Source: Diphasiastrum complanatum
Lineage: Eukaryota; Streptophyta; Lycopodiopsida; Lycopodiales; Lycopodiaceae
Assembly (NCBI GenBank): GCA_029204225.1
Contig: CM055106.1
Coordinates: 36,800,361-36,864,360 of the forward strand
DNA: 64,000 bases
Direction: 5' to 3'
Part shown: positions 33,801 through 45,800 of the stretch, piece after piece
Layout: each line of letters opens with the position of its first letter
Numbering within the stretch: the first letter of the stretch is position 1
The notes under the pieces: generated by a model
What the model was told of the DNA's origin: nothing
The model's input: the letters and a program-made list of their open reading frames with translations, nothing else
Databases searched by the model: none
Translations under genes and position numbers: made by a program

Positions 33801-36800
33801 AGAAAGACGATGGTATACATCTTTGTGTCAATTACAAAAAGTTTAATAAAATGACTATTAAGAACCGTTATCCCTTACATCAAATGGACTGGTTGAATGG
33901 TGCAAAGTATTTCACCAAATTGGACCTTAGGTCGGGGTATCATCAAATAAGGATCCACGAGGGGGATGCAAAACTGGTTTTCGTTCTACGTATGGCCATT
34001 ATGAATTTTTAGTTTTACCCTTTGGTCTAACTAATACCCCGACAACCTTCCAACAGATGATGAACGATATCCTTAGTCCATATATAGGAAAGTTTATGGT
34101 GGTATTTTTGGACAACATTTTGATTTATAGTTATAAGAGCATTTGTGTACGGTCTTAGATATTCTAAGGCAGACAAAGCTCTATGCTAAGGAGTCTAAGT
34201 GTGAGCTTTTTCAAACAAGATTCAAATATTTGGGACATATCATTTATGATCGAGGTCTTGAGATCGATTACGATAAGGTTCAGAAAGTTCGTGATTGGTC
34301 TATCCTGAAAACCATAAGGGAAGTTAAATCTTTTTTAGGCTTCACAGGTTTTTTCCATAAGTCCATTAGAGATTATGCTTTAATCACATTACCTCTAACG
34401 AATCTTCTTAAAGGGAGTGAAGAAAGCCAAAAGTAAAACTAAAAAGGGTAATAAGAAGAAAGTCGGAAGGCGTTCAAAAATCAGTCCACCTGTTATTTGG
34501 ACCGATGAACTAAATCAAAACTTTGAGGCTTTGAAGATGTTAGTGTCTACTGCCCCTATTTTACGCACAGTGGACCTTATCAAACCTTTCCTTGTGGAAA
34601 CAGATGCTAGTGACTATGCGGTGGGTCAAGTCCTTTACCAGGATGGTAGACCAGTGGCTTTCGAAAGCAAGAAGTTGGACCCAACTCAGAGTAGATACTT
34701 ATGAGAAGGGACTTTTTGCTGTCATCCACGCATTAAAGATCTGGAGACAATATTTGTACGGATCTAAATTCGTGGTTATGATGGATCACGGATCTCTTAA
34801 GTTTATCTGTGATGCCTCGGACCTAAGCGGTCGTAAGGCCCATTGGTTGGAACTCATTCAGGAGTTCGAATTCGACATTAAGTATCGTCGTGGTGCGTCG
34901 AATTGTGTCGCTGGTGCTTTGAGCCGGATTGGAGAGGTTAATCTGTTATGCTTTGCTGAGTTCCAATCCAAGTTGTATCTTTGTATATGAGACCTTTGTC
35001 AGACCGATAAGTTTTTCGGTCGTATTTGGCAAGAAGTCCTAGTAGAAAGCTCTACTTTGAGAGTTAATCGTGGAAAGCAGGATTCGAAGAAATCTCGCGA
35101 AGAGAAGATACTTGATGAGTATTCCATTAGGAATGGTTTGCTTTTTCGTAGAGGAGAAGTGTGTGTGCCAGACATCGTGAACATTAGGGCCCAAATCTTG
35201 TAGGAAAGCAAGTGTCAAGTCACCAAGATCAAGTTATCAATCAATCTCCACAGAAAACAAGAGAGAAGAGGTTGGGCGCCCAACTCTTAGAGAGAGAGAG
35301 AGAAAACAACAACAAGAGCAATGGAGAGCAATGCTTAGCCAAACTGTCAAAAATGGAATACACAATGAGCATCTAAGTACTCTACCTGGATGTGGCCAAA
35401 TGCCAACAAACCCTAAGGTTAACCACTTACTAAATGTAGGGCACCCCCAAAAGTCAAGATAGGGCCCCTAAACAAAATTAGACCCCTAACCCACGAGTCA
35501 GTACATGACCAAAATTGGGTCCAACTGAACTTAAGACAAACTTAAGATGGCCTAAATAACTAAATACCCATGGTTACACAAATCTCGACCTTTTGGGTCA
35601 AAGTAACCTATGGACTAACTTTAGCATAGTCATTTATTTCTAAAGCCATAAACACTCCGTTGTGGCATATTAAATTTAAGGCTTTGCATAAAGCTTCAAA
35701 TCTGACTCTAGACAACGCCTTAGTGAAGAGGTCCACAATATTATCCTCCGTAGGACAATACTCAAGTAAAATGTCGCCATCATGAACAAAGTGATAATGG
35801 ATCTCGATGTGCTTCGTCCTCACATGAAAAACATGATTCCGTGCAATGGCAATAGCACTTTGACTATCACTCAAGATAAGAGTGGCTGAGGGCTCGCCAA
35901 ACTTCATGTCAACAAGTAGTCTTCTCAGCCATAAACACTCCGTTGTGGCTGAAAATATTGCTCTATATTCTGCCTCACTAGATGAAGTAGCAACAGTGGG
36001 CTGCTTTTTACTTGACCACGAAATTGCACAATTTTCATAGAAAAAGCAGTGTCCACTTGTAGAGCGTCTAGTGTCTTGATCTCCACCCCAATCCGAGTCA
36101 CTAAAACCAACCAAACATGTATCATCACAAGCAGGAAAAACCAGACCATGACTTTTTGTTCCTTGAAGATATCGAAAGATCCTCTTCAATGCTTTCCAAT
36201 GTGATGTCATCGGGGAATGCATGAATTGACTCATGAGTGAGACACTATAAGAAATGTCCGGTCTTGAATTACATAGGTAAATGAGATAGCCAATAGCTTG
36301 ACAATATAAAGTAGTATCAAATGGTTCATCATCACCTTGATTACTTAATTTCAGGCCTGTCTCAATAGGTGTAGCAACCGGCTTGCAATCTTCCATCTTG
36401 AACCGCTTCAAAATCTGCCCAATGTAGCATTCTTGAGAGATGAAAATTCCAGCCCCTTCTTGTACAAATTCAAGACCAGGATAAAAATGCAATAGGCCTA
36501 AATCTGAGGTTTCAAAAACCATACCAAGATCAAGTATTACGGCATCAATCTGCTGCTCATTACTTCCCGTAATAATAATATCATCAACATAAAGCAAAAT
36601 AATGATGATGTAATCTGAAGTATGCTTGACATAAAGAGTAGATTCCCTAGGACTATTAGTAATCCCACGATCATAAAAATAGGCATGTATCTTTTGATAC
36701 CACATCCTCGGAGCTTGCTTCAGTCCAGAAAGTGCCTTCTTGAGAAGACAAACTTTATCTTCTTGGCCTTCAACCAAAAAACCAACAGGTTGTTAAAGGT

Positions 36801-39800
36801 ACACTTCCTCATTGAGATCACCATTGAGGGTCTTTATGTCAAGTTGCCGCAAACGCCAACCAAAATGGGCAGCCAAAGAGGTTACTACCCTCACGGTAGT
36901 CATCCGAGCAGTAGAAGAAAAAGTCTCCTGATAATCAATCCCCTTTTACTGAGCACAGCCTTTGGCAATGAGCCTTGCCTTGTACCTTTCAATGGTATCA
37001 TCTGCCTTATACTTGATTTTGTATACCCATTTAGAACCAATTGCCTTCTTCCCATGAGGAAGATCAACAAGAACACAAATCTGGTTCTTCATGAGTGAAT
37101 CATACTCATCTTGCATCGCATCCTCCCAACATTTTACTCCCTTGGCCTGCTCATAAAAACCAGGTTCTTCCGCAACATCTCCATGAGATGTAAGAGCAAA
37201 ATCTGAAAAATCAGCATAGTCCACTGATTTTGTAGAGACACGTGTCTAATGAACTTACTTTGCTGTCCCGCAAAGTCGACAACAGCCACCTTGGGGCTAT
37301 TTTGGGCTGTCCAACAACCATGTCTCTTCTTACAATTTGCTGTCCAAGATCTTTCAAAATTGGTCCTTGCTGTCCAACAGTTCCTGCAGGCTGATTTTGA
37401 GCAACAATGGGCGGTTCTTGATGAACATTAGGCTCTAAACGTGATGAGGTGTTGGGCAGTTCGAAATTGGTTGATTGCTGCCCCTTATCTCCAGAAATAG
37501 AGGATGGTACCAAATCTGGAAAAACTTAACATTCACACTATGTGGGCTGTCTCCCTTCAAGATATGAGTTGGGGCCACATCTAATGAATTCTTTTCATCA
37601 AAATGCACATCACGACTAACAATAATCTTGTTAGTGCTCAAATTTTGTCATTTGATGTAGAATTCCCTTTTCTTGAAGAAATGCACCGAACGTATTCTTA
37701 ATGTAATCCCCTCCTCGATCGGTGCGTAGGGTCTTCAAAGAATGCCGAAACTGATTTTCCACCATTGCTAGAACATCTTTGAAATGTTAAAAAACTTCCA
37801 ATTTAGCCTTCATAGGATAGATCCATGTAAAACGGGAAAAGTCATCAATAAAGTCACAAAATAGATGCACTTTCCAATGGATTCGGTCCTCATTGGACCA
37901 CAAACATCACTATGAACCAAATCACATTTATCAAAAACCCTTACAGTTCCATCAATTGGAAAAGGTTTCCTTTGAAACTTTCCAAGTATGCACCCCTCGC
38001 ATACATGCCCTTCCGGCTGCTCAATAGTAGGAAAATCTTCTACCATATTAAATGTCTTCAACTTCTTCAAACTTGCAAAGTTGAGATGCCCAAACCTTGC
38101 GTGCCACGATTGTGATGTAGAAGCAACAAGACATATAGAGGGAATTCGTCGCTCATAGGTATCCATAATGAATAAGCCAATATGCATTGTTCCCGAAACA
38201 ATAATCAAGAGCGATCTTTTAGGATCCTTGACAAGACACTTATCTTCTTTGAACTCAACAACTATACTTGCTTCAACATAGTTGAAACCCAAAGAAAATT
38301 CTTTTTTATTCCCAGACCATAAAGCACATTCGTAATGTACTTTTCTTCACCATTAGGCAGAATGATGGGATTGGTCACTTGATCCCCTTCTTGCATCGTC
38401 AACAAAGAAAGTTGATTTCTGAGATACACCACTCTTGTTGGATTTTTGACTCTATACATAGTATAAAGTGTATCCCACGCACTTTTAGATGTCTTACAGA
38501 CCTAATATGAGGTAAGATAGATCTTTTCACAGCAAGAGCAACCATAGAATGTGCTTGTGCATCCCTTCTATCCCACTTCTTTTGTTCTTCCGAAGATGGA
38601 GAAGATGATGTTGATGATGATGACCCACGAGGTGTAGGAGGTGCCAAAGACGGAGGCCTTTCCTCATCACCATTGACCAAATCCCACAGCCCTTTCGCTA
38701 TGAGAAGACTTTCGCTATGAGAAGATTCTTCATATAACTCCACAAGGAGTAGTTTGTGCCATCCAACCGATCTTCACTAAACAAAGAACCGATAGCTTCC
38801 AATTCTTTAGCCATTACCTCCAACAGAATTTCAGCTTGTAGTAGATAGGAAAGAGAGCTTTTCCTCAACCAAATGTACGCAAAAAATTTGCAGCAAACAA
38901 AGAGCTGAAAGTAGGAGCACAACATGTCTTTCAATCTGCAACCAAAGTGTCCAAAAGATAATGGAAAGATGGATGTCTTTGTGCACAAAAAAACCAGCTT
39001 CTTGAAAATTAGGTTAGCCTCGATTGAAGCCTACACCGAAACCCAATTAAGAAGCCCAATAGTGTGATCAACACAAACTCCAATAGGGCTGTTGAAAGCG
39101 CCCTACTGCTTGCTGAGAATCTGCAAATTTCCAGCCACAAGTTGACCTAACCCTGAATAGGGTTTACTGAATTTTGGGCGCCCTCCTACACTAAAAATCA
39201 GATTTGAGATTCTGATTTTTGGGTGCCACAAATTGCTCCTCCAAGATCTCTGATGGGCGCCCTCCTTCACCCTGAAAAGAGACAAAAAAGCTGATCCAAA
39301 CTCCACTTGGAAAGATCAGCAGGATACTGAAATTTCACAACAAAAAGTAGAGAAGCTCCTCTTCTGTTAAAGTCGAACAATGCCAAGTTAACAAAGCGGA
39401 AAGACTCGAGTAGTTGATCTGTTACATCCATTGGAAATTCCTAGCAGGAAGTGGTAACGTATTTCCGTGGATTTTGTGATCGGACTTCCCAAGTCCAGAA
39501 AGGGTCATGATGCCATTTGGGTAGTAGTTGACAGGCTTACCAAAATGGCGCACTTTATTCCAAGAAAGACTATTGTCAAAGCTTCTGAACTTGCACAGCT
39601 CTTCGTTGAAAAGTTGTTCAGGTTGTATGGTTTGCCGAACGATATTGTTGTGATCGAGATTATAAGTTCACAGGCAAGTTCCGGCAGGCAGTCTTTGAGA
39701 GATTGGGAACTACCTGAAGTCTTTCGTCTACGGATCACCTATTAAGGCAATTGCATGGCACATTTCAAAAATAAAAAAAACCATAACATAAATGAGATTG

Positions 39801-42800
39801 TTACCAAGTTCAAACAAAGAGGATGCTAGCGATTTGGGTTATAAGGAGCTTTGTGGATACCTAAAAATGTCGCTTTACTTTGACAACAATACAAGAACAA
39901 ACATTTAAAAATCAAATAAAGCCCCTAATACATCCACAAATTTCTTATATTATTGCCAATATGTGGTAAGCAAATCATGAAAAAAAGTTGCGGCACTAAT
40001 TACAACTTGATAAGACAGGTAGGCATACCTTGATAATGCGATGGAACTTCACACTATCATAATAGCCCCTTCGCGAAAGCTCAACAAAATTTCTACAAGT
40101 CTTGGGAGCATGCTTATTGTAGAGCTGCATACAACAAGTTGTGTAGAGATTTTGTGAAAATGATATGGATCTACAACCATAAATTTGATTTTTATGTAAC
40201 GACATATTCTCGAGCTTAACATTTGCAAACATCCCAAAAGCGCAATGCAAACCAGAAGCGCAACATAGAAGATAACAAGAATTCATAATCAAAAAGTCAG
40301 AAGGGACTGGAAGGAGCTACTCAATGCAGTATCCAAAAATTCTTGCGCTCAAATAGAAACAAAAGTATGATCTATGGCTTAAGAATCACTATAGAAAAAA
40401 ATTTGCTTGATAGATTTTTAGAGCATTAGCGCTTTTCAAATAAAAACTTACCCGTTGACATTTGAAACATCTCAAAGTATGCTACATTCAAGCCTGTATA
40501 ATAGAAATTTCTAAATAGCAGTTATAAAGTCAACTCATTAGCCTTAGTGGTTCGAGCTTATTCTATAACCATAGGATTATCCTAACTCCTTCACCTAACT
40601 TTATACAACTTCCTTAGATTGACGAATAGCTATACTAGATGAGCCCACGATAACGTGCTTTCATATGAAGCTCAATCTTGATTAACTTGCATCAATGTCA
40701 ATGTGATAATTATCATTAAGAGTCTCACTACATTTCATTGATTTCTTTGTTCTACTATAACAAACATTCTAAATTTTGATACAACAATGATATCATCCTA
40801 TTACTTGTTAGTTTAGCGTCAACCAATCGTCACTTTTATATAACCCTGACTTTAGCCCTTTCATGCTATCTTAAGTTGGGAATCTTGCTATATATAAAGG
40901 CATCTCTAAGCTGCCTTTTCAAATTTTCCTCATTTTAATGTTTCTCAAGTTCTTAAGTTTGTGAGTAGTTATGCATACTTCAAGCAACGTACTTGGACCA
41001 TGTGCTTTTTGGAGTAGATGTTTGCAACCTTTTGTTGGAATGTAAATGGAATTGCTTACCATACCATAGGTTACTTTGACCCAAAAGGTCGAGAGTTGTG
41101 TAACCATGGTCATATCATTTATTATATTAGGCCTACTAAACTTAGAATTAGCTAAGTTAGTATGAAATTAACTTGGTAGGGACTCATGAGTCCACTAGGC
41201 CTAATTGTGACATTAAGTACCCCAACTTGACATATTGGAGGTACCTTATTCTTTCTATGTAACTTATAGAAAGTTGGATAGTCAATAGTCAAGTAGTTGG
41301 ACAGCCAATAGTCAAGTAGTTGGAAAGCCAATAGTCACGAAGTTAGATAGTCATCTTGGACTATATATATGTGTGCATCCCATTTGTATGTGATACTTTT
41401 GTAAGCAATACTGACTATTCTCCTTGGCTGTCCACGAGTCTCTACAAGAGGGTTTCTAGCCATCTCTCTCTTTCTTTTGAGAATGCTTTGTGTGATTGAA
41501 TAGTTAAGATTCTGGATCCTTAGGCTTCTATTTCCTACATGGTTGACAGCCAATAGTCAAGTAGTTGGAAAGCCAATAGTCATGAAGTTAGATAGTCATC
41601 TTAGACTATATATATGTGTGCATCCCATTTGTATGTGATACTTTTGTAAGCAATACTGACTATTCTCCTTGGCTGTCCACGAGTTTCTACAAGAGGGTTT
41701 CTAGCCATCTCTCTCTTTCTTTTGAGAATGCTTTGTATGATTGAATAGTTAAGATTCTAGATCCTTAGGCTTCTATTTCCTACATGGTTGACAGCCAATA
41801 GTCAAGTAGTTGGAAAGCCAATAGTCATGAAGTTAGATAGTCATCTTGGACTATATAAATGTGTGCATCCCATTTGTATGTGATACTTTTGTAAGCAATA
41901 CTGACTATTCTCCTTGGCTGTCCACGAGTTTCTACAAGAGGGTTTCTAGCCATCTCTCTCTTTCTTTTGAGAATGCTTTGTGTGATTGAATAGTTAAGAT
42001 TTTGGATCCTTAGGCTTCTATTTCCTACATGGTTGACAGCCAATAGTCAAGTAGTTGGAAAGCCAATAGTCATGAAGTTAGATAGTCAGCTTGGACTATA
42101 TATATGTGTGCATCCCATTTGTATGTGATACTTTTGTAAGCAATACTGGAATTCAATAGCACTTCTAGGTTACAAGTGTCTTTTCAATGAAAGCATTTTT
42201 CTTTAGATGATTATCAAAAACACATTACTAATTTTCATATTAATGGGGAAAATTTGTCTATACTAAGTTACGGCCACAAACCAACACATAGAGCTTAAAC
42301 TAGACATTGTATTACAAAAAGACTCCATAAGAATGATGACGAAGATAAACCGAGCTAAACAAAAACCAAGTTGAAGCAAGAATAAGCTAAACTATTCAAA
42401 CCAAAAGCTACTTTCTTATCAAACAATATCATTGATAACGACATATCATTCTCTTGAGAGTTGGTTGTAAAGTCAAACATGTTGGGGCTAGGAGCCCAAT
42501 AAGACTAAGAAAGGTTATCCACATGCCAACAAGTCACAACTAATAAAACTAAGTGACCTTTTCCTATTGCTAATAGGAAGACTACATGGTCTGTATGGTT
42601 TGTAGATAAAATAATAACCAGTCTTAAGTCAAGAAACCATGGCCTAATATTTTGTCTATGACTGGCTTACAACACTTCCACCTTAGAAAGATGACACCCT
42701 AGGTGGTAGTAAAAAGAAAGTGTCGATCTTGGAAAATGGAAAATATGCAAACTTTACAGAAGGTACTACAATATGTATATGCCAAAGAAATGAACTAGAT

Positions 42801-45800
42801 ATATCATTAAAGTCATCAAAATATTTACGTTCTAATTAGAAATTGGAAAAACATATAAATGAAATACTTCTATTGACCATGAATCACACAAGCACCCGTA
42901 ATAGTAGAAGAGTTTGTCAACAAGAACAGATATTCCATGCTAACTTGCTAGACCATGAGTGCCCTTTGAATGTAATTATAGATGGCACATTACTCCCTAA
43001 GAAACTCCAAGCCAATCATATAGACCAAGAGAACCAGATAATAGAAGCAATTAGTGACTCAAAGCTACACATGAAGTCCAAGTTAGTCGTTTGGACGATG
43101 CATGCCACACAATAGAAGTACTTGACTCCAAATATATAGCAACCTAGAAGCCGATATTGGAAAGATGATCTACAAACTAGATACCCCCCATACTAGAATG
43201 GCTCCAAGTACAAGTAAATATTTGACTTCAATTGTATGTTGCCAAAGAATTCATAATACCCAATATCATGTATAAAGAGACAACGCTACTTGGAACTATC
43301 ATACTAATGAAGAACTTGGAATAGCGGAATGTAGAAGAACCACCAAAGGAACATGTAACGTTGACAAAGTTGTATATGCCTCTTAACATTGATCCTACGT
43401 GTGTATCTCACGTATAAGTTTTAGCTTCTCTAGATTATGGAATTTGTTAGTTGATACTTGCATTTGAAAACTTGATAATTTCATTTGAGGACTAGGTATG
43501 TATTTCATCATTCAACAATCTTTAGTCTTCCTATTGTCTAGATGTTATTTATGAGCCAAAAGATCAATGCTGTGAGTTACATGCATATCTGGAGAAGCCA
43601 AAACTTATTGTACATGAGGTACACACTTAGGATCAGTGTTAGGAGCCATATATAACTATGTCAGAGTCGCATGTTGCTTTGGTGGTTCTTTACTATTCCA
43701 ACAACACTACACTGGTGTATTTGCTAGCATTATACATGGAATAGCCTGGCCGGTTTGAATTGCACCTGGGGGGGGCGAGGGAAGTTAAATTTTTTCTTTT
43801 GTTTTTTTTTTAAGTTTCTAAGCCTTTCTTATGAAAACAGTTTTTTAATGCTATTTACAATGCTCTATATACTACTCTAGTAACTATTGTGTTCGTGACA
43901 CGTGCATCGATTTGTCTACATGTTTGTGCATTGAGCAATTTGAGCTGCAAACAAAAACTTATGCAATTGAACAAATATGAATGATGTATTCTGAAAAATG
44001 CTGAAGTCCAACGTCATGAATCATTAGTGGACCAAAAGCGATAAAAGTTCGAATCTATGTTGCTTTGGAACGGTGTTCCGGAACTCTGAAACGCTGTCGA
44101 AAAAAAACATAGCTATCACAATAAGTGCTAGATTGTTGTAAACAAAATCATCAAAAGTCTTCAAAACCAAAAAGTGAGGCCTTCACAGCCCTACTGCCAC
44201 AGTGCCATGATTAATATTAGAGTTGAAAGAAGAGCTTCACAAGGTGCAAACATTAAAAGTTCTTGTAGCAATCATCATAAAAGAGGTATGTATCATAATT
44301 TCAGCCAAAGGTAATTCATGTGCACACAAGTTCAGTGCTCAGTAACAGGAAGGCAATTTGATGATTGTAGACCAAGGAAAACCCCTTGAACCTTGGCTAA
44401 CAAGGTAATTTATAAAATGATTGAGTGATATCATGGGAAAGATGCAAACTCCAACAGACATGCTAAAAGAAAAGAATGATATGACAAATTCCAAGGCCTA
44501 GCTATGGAGTATCATAACAGCATAGTAAGCACACTATGAAAGCTTCAGAAAACCAGCTATGGAGTAGAACACAAAAGCAAGAGAGAGAGGACTTCAAAGC
44601 TCACACAACATGAATGAATATTCAAAGTCATGTCTCAAATTGGCTAAGCCTTGTCTTTAGTTGTCAAGTGGATGTGAGGTTTGAGCTACATACCAATCTC
44701 TCAAAAAATACTCTTATGTCTCTCAAGATCGAGCCTATCTACCTCCCCTAGAAATGTGGGTCACACCTTAAACTTGACCATTCTTGCATCGATACTAGCC
44801 AACCACTACTCATGCTATCCATTGAGGTCATCCATTTGAGCATCAAATCCATAGAAATTAAAATGTACCAAAATGATAACAATACACCCTCTTTCAATCT
44901 AAAACTTAGATAATTTGAGGTAGGCAATCCAATTGACGTGCACAGTAGAGAGCAATAAGCTCATTTCACAATAAGGAATATAAAGATCTAGTCAAGAATT
45001 CCTTCGTCTGAGCCAAGGTTACTAGCCAATTTGAATCGGCCTGATTTGTCCCGTTCGATTTACTTGCCTACTTAGCACAAGTGAGGTGTACTATGTACAT
45101 AAATGTTTTACCCCCATGTCTTATGCACAACTTGCAAGTTACAAGTATACAAGCCTTAAGGGGCAAAATAGGCATTAATTTCAACACCCCCCCTCAATGG
45201 CTATTTTGTTCATACCAACACCTAGCATGCTACGAAACTTTTCAAATATTTTTCTACTAAGTGCCTTAGTAAAGATATCACCTGCTTGTTCGTTGGTATC
45301 ACAGTACTCGAGCTGAATTTCTCTGCTTTGTATCTTCTCTCGTAAGAAGTGTTGATCCACCTCAATATGCTTCGTACGAGCATGGTACACAGGATTTTTG
45401 GCAAGCTGGATGCAACTCTGGTTGTCACACTGAGGAATAGTAGGACCATCCTGTGGAATCTGCACCTCCCCAAGAAGTCTCCTGAGCCATATTGCCTAGC
45501 AGGTAGCTTTTGTCGCTGCCCTGTACTCAGCCTCTGTCGATGATAAGGTAACTGTGGGTTGTTTCTTGCTATACCAAGAAATGGCCCCTGAACCAAGGTT
45601 GAAAGTGTAACTTGTGGTCGACTTTCGATCATCCCTATCACCTGCCCAATCCGAATCAGTAAAGCCTCCAAGCTGAAGCTTTCCGTCATCTGTGTACTCA
45701 ATCCCATAGCAAGTTGTCCCTATGACATACCTCAAAACCCTCTTGGCTGCTTTCCAATGTGCTTCAGTTGGAGAACTCATGAACTGGCTTGCTACACCAA

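Larger units (their letters stand above)
35199..39362 (-). mobile_element. Copia-3: copia element inside Gypsy-2, 5' end lost
   Basis: The minus-strand order is gag (38.8 kb), protease, integrase, RT, RNase H (35.6 kb) and 3' LTR (35199-35580). No 5' LTR or primer site is visible. The right junction passes from leader-like sequence with repeated GGGCGCCC motifs directly into Gypsy-2 integrase, and about 50 gypsy residues are missing there. One deletion probably removed both the 5' LTR and flanking gypsy DNA. The right boundary is approximate. Confidence 0.85.
32051..39765 (+). mobile_element. Gypsy-2: Ty3/gypsy element in cyclophilin intron 2, twice interrupted
   Basis: Domain order gag, protease, RT, RNase H, integrase on the plus strand, antisense to the host gene. 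It is interrupted by a foldback/MITE (about 32936-33424) and by Copia-3 (35199 to about 39362). No LTRs could be paired. Frameshifts, stops and an altered catalytic box make it inactive. Confidence 0.85.

Noticed and set aside
41335-42043. Two identical 72-codon minus-strand frames
   Set aside because: They are duplicates arising from the 245-bp LTR tandem array and have no protein motif.
41295-42149. CRISPR-like regular repeat
   Set aside because: The repeats are directly adjacent with no unique spacers, and the DNA is plant nuclear.
42843-43115. Copia RNase H fragment in intron 1
   Set aside because: Only loose resemblance to the HIE and SDS words, and no second conserved block in order.
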